Origin: Bimastos eiseni | Lineage: Eukaryota > Annelida > Clitellata > Crassiclitellata > Lumbricidae | Reading direction: 5' to 3' | Assembly: GCA_959347315.1 (NCBI GenBank) | Contig: OY365807.1 | Location: forward strand, 15,255,374-15,319,373 | DNA: 64,000 nt | Shown here: in pieces, positions 1 to 17,892 of the stretch | How the letters are laid out: each line of letters begins with the position of its first letter | Position numbering within the stretch: the first letter of the stretch is position 1 | Translations under genes and position numbers: made by a program | Notes under the pieces: generated by a model | Seen by the model: the letters and a program-made list of their open reading frames with translations, nothing else | The model's database searches: none | Told to the model about the DNA's origin: nothing

Positions 1-667
1 GTCCACATGCCTTCTAAGCTGTCTTATTCTTCACTCCATAGCTCCTCTTCCTAATTCTATCGGGCGTATTCATCTTTCCGTTTCTAGGAATTGTATTTCA
101 TGTTCTTGTTTGATATGAATCCTCTCTTTGTCCGCAACTTCAAGTTTGTGATCTGAACAACCTGCGCGTCACATGATCTACAGTAACTTCATCGCCTTTG
201 ACCTCTACTGTGGTAGATTCAATCAAGTTCTTATGTATAATTTCGTCGGGTGATGACAATGTCCATCCATGGTGCACTCTTCTGTCTATGAAGATTTTGT
301 TAACGAAACTCTGGTGCTATTTGGCACAGCACTGAACGACTTCATCCACTCCATCATTCACGTCTGAGTTTTGTTTCCTACTGTTGCCCGATATCGTAGT
401 ATTGGAGGCGGTAGTAGTGTCGGTAGTGTTTGCTGTTGTTATTGTTGTTTGTTGTTGCTGTGCAGATACCTCCAAATGCTCTTGAGTTGTGCACTATATG
501 ACATTTCTTACAATGCTGAATAACTAAGTAACTGCTACACTTAATAACCACATAACTAACGCTAACAACCTCTGTACTGCTTCATTTGTAGTTGCTTCGT
601 GCAACAGCGAACAACGATCGTCCTGTCGCAAATCGGGTAAGTCTTCCTATTCTGCCTTCTGTTGGCC
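1..667. other. no supported gene
   Basis: No convincing coding exon is seen. A short open stretch at 592-636 is flanked by an AG on its left and GTAAGT on its right and could be a 45-base exon, but nothing joins to it and the peptide is not recognised. Confidence 0.5.
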
Positions 668-1019
668 TGTGTTTGTGTGTGTGTTTGTGTGTGTTTGTGT
701 GTGTGTTTGTGTGTGTGTGTTTGTGTGTGTTTGTGTGTGTGTTTGTATGTGTGTGTTTGTGTGTGTTTGTGTGTGTGTTTGTGTGTGTGTGTTTGTGTGT
801 GTGTGTTTGTGTGTGTGTTTGTGTGTGTGTTTGTGTGTGTGTGTTTGTGTGTGTTTGTGTGTGTGTTTGTGTGTGTGTTTGTGTGTGTTTGTGTGTGTTT
901 GTGTGTGTGTTTGTGTGTGTGTGTTTGTGTGTGTGTGTTTGTGTGTGTGTTTGTGTGTGTGTGTTTGTGTGTGTTTGTGTGTGTGTGTGTTTGTGTGTGT
1001 GTTTGTGTGTGTGTGTGTT

Positions 1020-1050
<31 letters not shown>

Positions 1051-1051
1051 T
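668..1051. repeat. (TG)n / TTTG microsatellite
   Basis: About 385 bases of TG dinucleotides broken every 6-12 bases by TTTG. Long apparent open frames on both strands (Cys-Val-rich on +, Thr-His-rich on -) are artefacts of the repeat. It is bounded on the left by GTAAGT at 637 and on the right by a TTTTGCAG acceptor-like site near 1057, so it could lie inside an intron. Confidence 0.97.
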
Positions 1052-1264
1052 TTGCAGGTACATGTAAGTGCGTGTCTATCGGTCGTGTTAATTAGTTAGT
1101 CAGTTAGTGTTAGTTAAGTGGTTAGTAAGTGCATTAGTTAATTAGTGAAGTTGGATCAAAACAGTCAATGTGCAAATAATGTCTATAATTACAGCTTAAG
1201 TATTATCACCAGTGGCTGGTTCCCACACACGTAAAGACATTCAGAGCCCAACAACGAATTTCCA

Positions 1265-1545
1265 TCCAATCCCATACTCTGTCTGTCTGTTTGTCTGTGT
1301 GGATAGATGACTGCTTGCTAATCTGGATGCTTGTCTTGACTGTCTTTCTGCCTGCCTGCCTGCCTATATGTTCGTCCGAATGTCTGTTTAAAATGTGTCT
1401 GCGTGGTTGGCTGGCTTCAGACTTCTCCCGTTCGGTCCCATACTCTGTCTGTCTGTCTGGATCTGTCTAGGTAGAAGTCCTTCTGTCTGTCTATTCGTCT
1501 GTCCGCTTAAAGTGTGCGTTTTCGTGATTGGCTGACTTCAGACCC
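1265..1545. repeat. imperfect tandem duplication with TCTG runs
   Basis: The phrase CCCATACTCTGTCTGTCTG occurs at about 1270 and again at about 1437. Each copy is followed, after a variable TCTG/TGCC stretch, by a related block that contains GGCTG(G/A)CTTCAGAC, ending near 1425 and 1545. This is an old, diverged duplication of roughly 170 bases. No gene is seen. Confidence 0.6.
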
Positions 1546-1678
1546 TCCTTATCTTTTCATCCCTTTCCTGCTCTTAAATCTGTCAAGTGTCAGTCAAGGA
1601 GATGCAGCAGCAGCTGGGGCTGCGGCTGCAACTGAACGGGTTGAAGCCATCTCATTGACGGCTGCAATTTCAAACTGA

Positions 1679-2924
1679 CTGATTGATGCTCGTGTGCAGA
1701 GAAGAAGTCGTGTGTACAAACATTTCCAACACCTAACGATCTCATCCTAGATTTATTTTTCGATCATTTTATAGTTGCAACTGTTACATAAGACCATTTT
1801 ATGGGCAGCCGTATTCGGATGTACGTCTCCTAAATGTCGTTGCGTGTCTCCTAGTTTTGACAGTCTGCAAATGACAACTCCCCTCTTCCTCTCTACTTCA
1901 TCAGATTCAGTTTTCTCATCTGTTCTACATAACACTCTACTAAAACTACCATTTTTTTGTTCTGAATAGCTTACAAACATATTATGCTGATTCTGGCAAT
2001 GGCAGTTTCATTAGCCCTTCAAATCCAAGTGCAGCAGTTGAGGCAGTTGATCATTCTGGAAGAGTGACCTCTAGCTGTGAATTAACTGATCAAGTCCATT
2101 TCTGATTCATCATATATCATCTGTGATAAGAAATTTCATGTCCTCTCGTCTCATAAAATTATGCCATTCAGATTTGGTGGTCATCAGCTTTCTGTGCTAT
2201 ACATATACAGGTCCCTTACTATCGAACGCGTATTCTGCTCCAAGGCACTCATTCCAGAATGGAATCACCAAAATCATGCACATGTTGAACATTTTGTTGA
2301 TAAACAGCATACAATTATACACACAGTACTCATATATACAGTATGTTTATATTATCTAATTTATTCTACTACAGAACCATGTTTGTACATTTGTACACGT
2401 TTAAGTGTAACACAGCAGTATATGTCAGACCGACGGATTTACCATGAAAAAGCTAAAGTTCTCTGGCAAGGCCCTCCCTGATCTAAAACGCCTACGATTT
2501 CTATTTTCCTGTAAGATATATTCTACTATTGTTTTAGCCTTGGTATGACCCTTGATTAAAAGATTTACATTGAATCTCGTTTAACCAACACTACACAATC
2601 CCGGATTTTTTTTACCACAGGACCTATGGCTTCTGTACGTTCTCTCATTTTGGTTCTATCCACGAAATTCACTCTATCATATTCGATGGACTTTTTCTCT
2701 GTTCTTTATTTCATTCTTTCGTGGCTATGGTAATCCACTATGTATTCGATATAGGACATTCACGCGTGAAGACGGTCGTCAAAAGAATGACAATAAACAT
2801 TATCGAATATGAGCCGGATCTCTCATAGGCCAATATGCATTGGTGACAAGATAGATTCCATCAGGTAGATATTGGATAGCGAATTGATACACATGTGCTT
2901 GATTGAATGTTTGTATATAAATAT
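1679..2924. other. no supported gene
   Basis: AT-rich sequence with only short open frames. None resembles a known protein, and none has matching splice sites that link to a neighbour. Confidence 0.5.
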
Positions 2925-3002
2925 GTATGTGAGCTATGTATGAATGCATGTATGAATGTATGTATGAATGTATGAATGTATGTATGTATGTATGTATGTA
3001 TG

Positions 3003-3036
<34 letters not shown>

Positions 3037-3168
3037 TGTATGTATGTATGTATGTATGTATGTATGTATGTATGTATGTATGTATGTATATATGTATGCA
3101 TGTATGTATGCATGTATGCATGTATGTATGCATGCATGTATGTATGCATGTATGTATGTATGTATGTA
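2925..3168. repeat. (TATG)n microsatellite
   Basis: About 240 bases of the tetranucleotide TATG, with TGCA and TGAA variants clustered at the two edges and near-perfect repeats in the middle. Open frames exist on both strands (Met-Tyr-Val-Cys on +, His-Thr-Tyr-Ile on -) but have no coding meaning. A second, longer array of the same unit lies at 8326-8805. Confidence 0.97.
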
Positions 3169-3785
3169 ACTTTATTGGACTGAGTCAATTAACTGATGCT
3201 GTAAGTCTTGCTCTGTCCGTCTCCACTTTCCAGAGCAGCGTTGGTCTCCTAAATACTGAGGTATCTGCTGTCGAAAGATACGAAGCGTTTGACTTCGCTG
3301 CTCAGTTCTGTCAATTGACTAGCCGTGACTTGCCTAACCTTGTTAACATATCTTATCTTGCTCAAGTGTACCTTGCATTAACTTACCTTGCATTGCTATG
3401 ATTGCCATCGTCCTGCTTTTCCTATCCCCTATAACACACATTACCCTGCCTTCCTCTACGTTGCTATGTGGCTATGCCCTATCCTGTAGGTCGTGCATTG
3501 TCCTGTAACGATATAAAATGCCTCTGTGTGAGTTTATAAGGTAATGTTTATTAGGTTAGGCAAGTCAAGACATAGCAAGGTTGGGTAGAACTGTAGGTAT
3601 TATGCCGTATAGTATACAGTGTATACTATAGTCACCACAGTGCAATCATAGACCGCTTGTAATTTAAGTGGTCTATCAGTATAATACTTGCCTTGTCTTA
3701 TAACCTTGTCTTATTTTGTCTTATCTCGTCTTGTTTTGCCTTGCTTTACCTCGTCTTGAATCTCTCCACTTTCGCACTCCGACAG

Positions 3786-6249
3786 TGCCAGTCCCAAGAC
3801 TGGATGAAGGAGGAGGAGGAGGGCGACGCTAATGATTGTTGTAATCACGCAGTGTCGTTGATTAAACTGAAACTGTTGCATGTACATGTAGCCTGTCTTG
3901 CCTCTTCTTGCCTTACCAGTCACATTGCCTCGCTTTGTGCTGCCTTATACGTTGTCTGTGTTTGGCAATGCGCAGCTGTCGAGGACAACCTGGACCTGTT
4001 GACCGGTGGTGGTCAGTGCCTCATCCGGCAGTATGTCCAGTTCACACACATCTGCACAGTAACCAACTACCTGCCGACGACGGACTCCTGCTGCTGCGTT
4101 CAACAGAACCTCGTCCTCTGCTGTCGATATCACCAGGGATGGAATCACTTCCGGTGCGTCGAAACGGAGGACACGGTCCACAGACTACAGTCAGTACACG
4201 TGCATAGCCTCTCAGTTTCTGTATCTAGACACACGTGTATAACATCATGTATATAATGTATCATATTATACATCTAATATATGATATTATATATAATATT
4301 ATATAATATATATATATGATATTATATATATATATAATGTATTTGCATGTGCGTGTGTCTGCTTGCATGTCTGTCTTTGTGTAAGTCCATCTCTGTCTAT
4401 TGTCTATGTCTAATTGTCTAGATATTAAAATGTCTGGTATTGTGCATGCTGGTCCAGTTATCCGTCATTCTTTGTGATTTCTCTGTTCGACTGTGTCTCG
4501 TCGGCCTACAGTGATGGTTTCAGACTTTTCCAACAGGGGTGGAGGTGGGCACGGAAGGGTCGGGAAACATGAAAGAGGGATCAGTTGGATGTATGATATG
4601 GACTAAACTCTGGAGGGGCAACCTGGTGGGCCAACCACTCAGTTTTTACTGACAGTGCTCTTCTCTGGATTCAGTTTTATCTCTCTTCTCGCTCTTTCTG
4701 AGATAATATATCGGAAACTCCATCTCAGTTATGCTCTCTCGCCTCTGGCTTCCTGCAGGGTTCGGTTCTCGAGCCTCTCTTGTTCATCCTTTTCAGAGAA
4801 CCGTTAAGTTCATGCATCAAAGCATCCTCATGCAGTTGACCATAAAAATTATTTTTCATCTCTTTCTCTAATTACTCCAACTACATAAACTGTCTTCTCC
4901 ATGTGGCCACCAAATCTCATCTTGATTACCTGAAATTTCCTGTACCTGAACCTCTCCAAAACGGAATTCGTCCATTTTATGTTAAATGTTGCACAAGATC
5001 CAAAGCAATGACAGAGGGGGTTAGATTGCAGATGCGCCCTTATCAGATTATTCTGAAAGGTTTCGCGCCTTGGAGCCCGATTATGTTGGCCGTCCAAATG
5101 CCCTGGATCGCTTATGCAAGACTCTTAGCGCGTAGTTGTCCTAGATAAATTGCTGCACTTTTGCATATCATAACGTATTAACTATAAACTATTTATGCAT
5201 TTATAGAGTGCATCAATTCGATTTTCAGATAGTGTTTCATTCGTCGAATATTAAAAGGAGAGTGCTATATACCAGAGACAAATCGCGCGAGCTACTTGAA
5301 CAAATTTTGTCCCAGTATAGTTGACCATTTAAAGCATGCAATGCGTCAGTCTACGTTTGTTGCTTACAGAGAGGAAGTACGTTCAGTTCAACTGGAATTA
5401 TTGATTCCTTTGGTTCTGCTCGGACTCCTGCTTTTCTTCATCGTCGTTCTCTTTCCTGCCTTCCGTCTGCTGCGATGTCAACGCAGCTCTACATCAAACT
5501 CACAGTTCTGCATATCCGCATGGAGTGAGTTTTCCACAAACGAAGCTATTATTAGGACTACATCATTTAAATAGATATAGTCCTAAATCCACTTCTAGTA
5601 GTAGCATCAGGTATCAGAATGAGCACTATGGAAACAAAACTGAACAATGGCACATGGGGTTATGAGCCCTCCGATTAGGTCAGGTTTTACCGAGATGCTA
5701 GGATTAAACAGGTACAGATGTAAATGAACAGCTGATCCTTTTTCGGCTCATTTAGGTCCTCCGGAAGCGGAAGCGAATAAGCCTCCAGCGACTAGCAGTC
5801 CTCCAGACGGACGCACGGCCCAACTGATGGCGATGTCACGTGACAAGCGCCTCGCCCCAATCCTCGAATCCCACCCTTCGTCCACATCCTCTTCGGCCGA
5901 GGAAGGGAGTCAGACGGTCCTAATTCCCCTCGTCAACAGAGGCGCCATCTGGCTTACTCAGCCGTCTGCTCCGCCGCTTTCGGACCTGGCGCCTGACAGC
6001 CATCTAGCGAATGCAGAAGATGCCGTAGCAATGGAATATCACGTCTGCCATCTACCGATCAACGGCGGAACAGATTCAAATTCGTCGATACTTCTGATTG
6101 GTTGTCATCGGACTTCGCGCGAAACTCAAACGCACGGCGAAGCAGACGCCCAGCGACCTTTCAATCGAACTTCAGCCAACCAAGAAATTTATGTGGCGCC
6201 AATTCATCCGCCAACTTATGAAGAGGCGATACGTCGAACCACTGAATAG
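3786..6249 (+). CDS. single-pass membrane protein with Cys-rich ectodomain and PPxY tail (WBP1/VOPP1/Shisa-like), 5' incomplete
   Basis: Inferred exons are 3786-3840, 3976-4153, 5370-5524 and 5756-6249. All introns are GT-AG and the intron phases 1, 2 and 1 match, giving 293 codons that end at TGA-free frame closure with TAG at 6247. The first part is Cys-rich, including a CCC and a CC pair. It is followed by a roughly 22-residue hydrophobic segment (LLIPLVLLGLLLFFIVVLF) with basic residues after it. The cytoplasmic tail is rich in Pro and Ser and ends in PPTYEEA, a PPxY motif that binds WW domains, for example in NEDD4-type ubiquitin ligases. This order (Cys-rich ectodomain, membrane helix, PPxY tail) is that of WBP1, VOPP1 and Shisa proteins. 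Those act in sorting or trafficking at endosomes, ER or plasma membrane. The homology is inferred from layout, not from clear alignment. The start codon and signal peptide exon were not found: the open frame extends upstream of 3786 through a pyrimidine-rich CTTGT tract, but has no ATG. Confidence 0.6.
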
Positions 6250-7269
6250 AAACAGAAATGCAATATGCGCACACTGCACAACCAGTTATGAGTTTACTGT
6301 GTCATTTGTCATTTATGAACTCTATAGTAACTTGAATAAGCTTTTTCTCGCTACGTAACTTTTCTGGGCTCTGAACAGCCTTGGGATTACGGGACGATCA
6401 AGTAAACGGATGATCAAAAGAAGTCTACGGATTGACATCACCACACGGGAGGTGAATGTTCAATGAGCGGAGCATAGATCTTAAAACATTGAACCCTGGT
6501 AATTTTCAAAGCAAATGCGTCCCTTTGTATGACCTTTGGGTTCATAGCAAAATCTGACCCTGTGCAGAAATCAGATCTACAAGTAAATGCATTACAAATG
6601 ATACCTTCACGATCCAGCGTTTTAGTGCTGTGACTTATAGGGGTCCTTTTACCCACTTAGACCCTGAAGAATATATGAATATATAGAACCCGCTCCAGAA
6701 AATTCTGTGCTTCAATAGATGGATCAATCAATTACACGATGTAGCTATTCCTAAGACAAGACAGAAACAATGCATAACTTAATAGGTATAACTACAATTG
6801 CTCGAACTCAGGCAACAATGTGACTCTAGACTGCATGGATAGCAATCCATCAGTATACAGGGATGACGAATCCCATAATTATGATCCAATATTATTATTG
6901 TTGTGACGGAACCTGGGTCTGGGCAACTAACCAGGATGATCACTGACAGCCCCGTTCTTATGCAAGTCCGTTAGATTCTGATTCAGTGGTGACCTGTAGG
7001 CAAACGATTAAGGTTTCAATGTTCACTCTTACGAAAACGTCTGTAGCTGCGTATACTCGCTCAGTGCAGAAATCAAATTGTATACTTCTTTAGCGCCAAC
7101 ATGAAAACAGCCTATACAGCAATGGTTGACGGACGAAAACGATGACGACCCTACTTCAACGGATAACACTCTGGGAACGCTACTACATGACCGACGACCT
7201 ACAAGACTACATTTGTAACTGATGATTTACGTTGCGCAAAGGACTCACAATTAGTAACTAGTAACTACG
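6250..7269. other. no supported gene; 3' flank of the PPxY gene
   Basis: AT-rich sequence with only short open frames, none recognised. The proximal part is probably the 3' untranslated region of the upstream gene, but no clear polyadenylation site was singled out. Confidence 0.5.
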
Positions 7270-8180
7270 ACGCTACGTCAGTGACTGACGGGGTGTAGGA
7301 CAAAACCCCTCGGACAAAAACCGGATAACCCCTCCGGACAAAAAACCCGGACAACCCCCCCCCTGTTATAGGCAGGACATTTACCCCCCGACAAAACCCT
7401 CCCTTTTGCCCTAACTATAGCATCTGTCACATATATTTATTAGACGAACCATTTACAGTTCGTTAGCTTAATTAGACGCCCTACCATAATGACAGACATT
7501 ACTAACAAAGTCTGCACAACATTACAAGTGACATTCATTACTACTATAAGTCTAACTTATATAAGAAGTCGTGTGCAGATAGCACACATACGTTCTGTAC
7601 CAGAGGGGTAACAAGGTTTTGAAAAGTGGGGGGGTGGTATAGTTTAAAAAATATTGCGCAAAGCGCAAAAAATGTCTTTGCTCCCACATTTTTGAATTTT
7701 GCGTCCCCAAAATTTGAAAAATGGGGGCACAAATTATCTTAACAAAAGTCATCTTAAACAGCCATTTGAGAAACATAAAAAGAACCGATTTGGGGAGACA
7801 TTGGGAGGCACTGAGCATTGGCCCCCGTTTTGAAACTGGGAGGCCGGTGCCCCTGCCCCGCTTGTTAGACCCATGCCCTGTATGTATGTACGCATATATA
7901 GTTTGGGCGAGCCTATGGTCTAACCGGAGAGGGGGCCATTGTCCCTGGTGGGAGGAGAAATTGTCTGGAGAGGGCAATTTTCCGGGTGGGGGCAATTGTC
8001 CGTTCCTCAATTCCATCACCGGAGATGAGTGTAGGACAATGCCCCCGGACAATTGCCCCCTCATTTTGGCTATGAGATTTGCCCCGGCAGACATTTGCCC
8101 TCCATGGACATTTGTCCCCGGACAATTGCCCTCCCCATTTTGGCTAGGACATTTCCACCCTCGGACAATTGCCCCTATAT
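7270..8180. repeat. degenerate GGACAATT / GGACAAAA motif repeats in inverted arrangement
   Basis: Between 7285 and 7400 there are several GGACAAAA-CCCC units. Between 7920 and 8000 units read as GGGGGCAATTGTCCG, and between 8035 and 8175 as CGGACAATTGCCCCC, the reverse complement. The two blocks therefore form an inverted repeat around about 8020. The motif core GGACAATT is shared with the arms of the foldback element at 57278-57880. No coding sequence is seen. Confidence 0.7.
7601..7880. mobile_element. hAT-like repeat copy (same family as 58895-61254)
   Basis: It starts CAGAGGGGTAACAAGG and shares long stretches with the copy at 58895, such as ACAAATTATCTTAACAAA and GAGAAACATAAAAA. The right part (GGCCCCCGTTTTG to CCCGCTTGTTAG) matches the far end of the second copy. 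Terminal sequence CAG-GTAACAAG in inverted orientation suggests a non-autonomous hAT-type element. No target duplication was identified here. Confidence 0.6.
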
Positions 8181-8325
8181 GTATATGTGCATGTATGTAT
8201 TACGGGAATATATATATGTATGTACGTATGCATAATACATACATACATAAATACATACTTTTGCCCCCGCAGACATACATACAGATAGACAGGCAGGCAG
8301 ATAAACAGACACGACACAACACTTG

Positions 8326-8805
8326 TGCATGTATGTATGTACGTATGTATGTATGTATGTATGCATGTATGTATGTATGCATGTATGTATGTACGTATGT
8401 ATGTATGTATGCATGTATGTATGTACGTATGTATGTATGTATGTACATATGTATGTATGAATGCATGTATGTATGCATGTATGTATGTATGTATGCATGT
8501 ATGTATGTATGTATGTATGCATGTATGCATGTATGTATGTACGTATGTATGTATGTATGAATGTATGCATGTATGTATGTATGTAGTTACGTATGTATGT
8601 ATGTATGTATGTATGTATGTATGTATGTATGTATGTATGTATGTATGCATGTATGTATGTATGTACGTATGTATGTATGTATGAATGTATGCATGTATGT
8701 ATGCATGTATGTATGTATGTATGTATTTACGTATGTATGTATGCATGTATGCATGTATGTATGTATGTATGTATGTATGTATGTATGCATGTATGTACGT
8801 ATGTA
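8326..8805. repeat. (TATG)n microsatellite, long
   Basis: About 480 bases of TATG repeats with interspersed GCATG, ACGTA and TTACG variants. Reading frames on both strands are open and spurious. The array abuts a hairpin element immediately downstream. Confidence 0.97.
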
Positions 8806-8810
8806 CCCCT

Positions 8811-8991
8811 GGGGTCGGCTTGACCCCCTCAAGTTTAATTCCACGGTGTAGTGTAGGACTGTAGCAGGCGACTGTATTTGCCACGCGCTCTATTTTCATG
8901 CATCGATGAAAACCGCGCGCAGCAAATGCAGTCACCTGCTGCAATCTCACACTACACCTTGATAATGAACTTGAGGGAGTCAATCCGACTC
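8811..8991. mobile_element. near-palindromic hairpin element (MITE-like)
   Basis: The left arm (GGGGTCGGCTTGACCCCCTC onward) is the imperfect reverse complement of the right arm, which ends with GGAGTCAATCCGACTC. Shared blocks include CCTCAAGTT, GGTGTAGTGT, GCAGG(C/T)GACTG(T/C)ATTTGC and TTTTCAT. Arms are about 85 bases with a tiny centre near 8898 (ATGCATCGATG). It could fold into one long hairpin. It may be a foldback MITE; no target duplication was found. Confidence 0.75.
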
Positions 8992-9299
8992 AATACCGAA
9001 TTACTGCAGACCTGAAGTTGTATTTGACTCTAGAAATGCATCACAGCAGAGAACACCACAACCGATTGAATAACAGCAGACCAAGATCCTAAACGGGCGA
9101 TAGCTTATTGGGATAAACAATCGGGCACTTAAAGGCAATTATTACCACCGAGTAGCAACAATAATACTCTGAGAGAGAAGCGAAAGAGACAGACCACAAT
9201 TATTTATATGGCCTCGACCTTTTCATTTGGCTTCTACCGCTCGTCCATTTGAATGGACGACAAGTCATTTAGGTACAAGGCCTGAGATTACAATCTCTT

Positions 9300-9728
9300 T
9301 CATAAGCCATCATCGGAAAATGATTCACTGTGACCGAGCAGCAATGGTCAAGTAGGCAGATGATAAAGTCATGGACTAGGGTAGCAGCAGTGTCATGGAA
9401 TAGAGAACGAGAAGCAGTACGCACTACCCAGCTGGCGAAGTTGATAGTAACAACTACGTTTGAGTCGATGGTATGGAATGAAATGTTAAGTTCTTAGTCT
9501 AGAATAATTCCTAAGTCTCGGAAGAGTCAAGTAAGGTAAGATGAGGACAGATTTCAGCCATCAGGCACCAGTCAAAACCTGTGGATTAAGATGGTGGATT
9601 TGAGTGGTTCTTTCGAAACCCAGACTGATGTGAGTGGAGCAGATCATTAAACAAATAAACAATCAACTGATTAGCAATAATGCGTTCAAGAATCTTGGAG
9701 AGGAATGATACGCTGGTGTTGGAAGTTA
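9300..9728 (-). mobile_element. LINE (non-LTR retrotransposon) relic, internally deleted
   Basis: On the minus strand about 9590-9725 translates to reverse transcriptase sequence including FLSKILERIIANQL and HQSGFRKNH, both conserved in non-LTR reverse transcriptases (CR1/L2/Jockey type). Further along, about 9330-9400 gives DTAATLVHDFIICLLDHCCS. This corresponds to the segment ATATLVHAFITARLDYCCS of the LINE copy at 35.4 kb. The intervening catalytic part is missing, so the copy is internally deleted and dead. Confidence 0.7.
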
Positions 9729-9784
9729 ATTAACATTCATTTTATTAATACTGAAAGTTGGAAGTACTAGCTATTGTCATTATT

Positions 9785-10255
<471 letters not shown>

Positions 10256-10635
10256 CCTGAGCGTAAGTGTCGTTAGCGCGCGCGAGGGCGCGCGTGTGTG
10301 TATGTGTGCGTGAATCAGGCTGGTCATTTAGAAACTCCAATAATTTGTATCCACTGTGAGAGGTCTGCGATTTGAGGAACAAATCATGAATAACAAATTC
10401 ATTGCGGTTTTGTATATCTTTGGTATTTCTATAGATTTCAGAACCTCTGCTTCTCTTTTGACAAATCGGACCCTGGATAAACTACAGAATTGTCGTCCCT
10501 TAGGCTATTTTCTAATTTATTTCACTTTTTGGAAATGGGTCTATAGATATCTAATGGCTATTTATACATGACTGTCGTCGACAGTCTACAAAAAATTTGT
10601 AGTATTTTTCTGGGTTAAACTGTCGCAAATTGGCC
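10256..10635. other. no supported gene
   Basis: Short CG-rich bit (GCGCGCGCGAGG near 10277) next to the microsatellite, then AT-rich sequence with one 71-codon open frame that is not recognised. Confidence 0.5.
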
Positions 10636-12094
10636 AACTATAACCCCAGCTCCACAAAGGTGAAGTTATCAAATTTTTTTATCCGATGTTTCTCGTTCGA
10701 TGTTAAGAAGAGCAAGATCGCTGAGACAATCATGTCCCATTGAAGCCCGAAAATCAGACAAAATTAGCTTCAATTTGATGAAGGACGTTTGTAATCGAAT
10801 TAGCAATATTTTTTTAGAAGAATTTGCATTGAAATGCATTGATCTGGAAATACGTCATTACTAGTGTAAATTTAATGTCGTCCTTCAGTGACCACTGCTA
10901 CATTACATCCACATCTTGAAGTAAAAAAAGCGGTGCTACAGCAATCATGGGGTGAATGAGTGAATGAAAGAGAACGGACAAGCCAATCAGGACGTTGGAT
11001 ATGTGCGCGTCTTCGCCTGGGACTGGACATCGAAGTGTGTATATCCGCGTTAGAAATAGTTTCCAAATAGCAACATATCTGCACCAGTTTCACAAATCTG
11101 ATAAAATTCCGCCACATTATTATATTATTATCAGTTGCGATGATTATAAAGTTAATTTAAAGATTGTGTGATGTCCATAAAGCTTGTTTAAACGAAATGC
11201 AGGTGATGCCAGCGGATGAATACGTCGTTTTGTCGAATGCGCGGATTTTCGCCATTTAGATTTCTAAAACAACGCAGATGAATCTATGCAGGTTTGAGTT
11301 GGGAGGTACAAAATCTAATTTGTCTTTTATTTTACGTTGTAAATGATACGAATGATAGTGATAGAACTGAAATAATGTGTTTATCGAGTTTTGGAGATTT
11401 GGGCATGTTATTGTGTGTAGAACAAGATTTTAGTTCGTATTTAATGAGACGTTTTATGGGTTGATCTAAAAAAGCGGAAACTGCGCGTTTTCAATCTATC
11501 GCACGACAGGTCGTGAGAATAAACTTTATGCAGGCGATAGCCATGGGAGCGCACCAGTTGTGAATTGTGTTCAGTTTTGTCCGTTATTTAGTGCGTTAAA
11601 TTCAAAGTGTTACATTGAAAACGGGGTAAAGGGCCCATTCGCATATTTGGCCTACGCACGCAGTTAGGCAGGGAGTTCGGATTTCGGCGATTGTGCGTAT
11701 GGCTGTGGGAGGGGTCTCGAAAAATACGTACGGGCGCTAATTTAGCTGTATAATAATGACGTCCACATTAGCCTATTTGTAACTCTTTATGATTACCCTA
11801 TCGTTATCTGGATGACAATATAGCATTAAAGCTTTTGAATATGGAAGTGTTGTTAGTATTTTATTTCTTCATAACAGTTAACATGTGTAGCACAACTGTT
11901 TCTGCACGTTTTCTTAAGACTTTAATTTTCTCTAGGGGTTTTTCGCACTGGGAGCGATTAGTTTTTACTGTGAAAGGCGCTTTATGAATCCGTAAATAGA
12001 ATAGAATGATGCCTAAAAATAATAGCCAATAGTATAACCCATGTTTTATAGATTTCTTTAGCTACTTCACCTTTGTGGAGGTGGGGTTATAGTT
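10636..12094. mobile_element. 1.46-kb element with about 33-bp terminal inverted repeats
   Basis: The left end at 10636-10668 begins AACTATAACCCCAGCTCCAC and continues AAAGGTGAAGT. The right end at 12063-12094 is its reverse complement with one or two mismatches, ending GGTGGGGTTATAGTT. The interior has no open frame of transposase size; an 81-codon frame on the minus strand (10872-11117) is not recognised. This looks like a non-autonomous DNA transposon. No target-site duplication could be read with confidence. Confidence 0.65.

Positions 12095-17892
<5,798 letters not shown>

Noticed and set aside
592..1099. Long open frames rich in Cys-Val or Thr-His
   Set aside because: Translation of a TG microsatellite; no gene.
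1528..1678. Short frame with an Ala-rich run (GDAAAAGAAAATERVEAI) ending at TGA 1676
   Set aside because: No start, no matching upstream exon and no known family; could be a terminal exon but cannot be supported.
2861..3188. Met-Tyr-Val-Cys and His-Thr-Tyr-Ile open frames
   Set aside because: Tetranucleotide repeat translation.
3693..3785. Hydrophobic N-terminus that looks like a signal peptide in frame with the PPxY gene
   Set aside because: The frame starts at TTG with no upstream ATG before a stop at 3660, and the DNA is a CTTGT-rich pyrimidine tract that serves better as the intron end before 3786.
3945..4181. 78-codon frame on the minus strand
   Set aside because: Antisense shadow of the + strand exon 3976-4153, whose phase links it to downstream exons.
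8144..8983. 279-codon frame on the minus strand
   Set aside because: Runs through the TATG array and the hairpin; low complexity.
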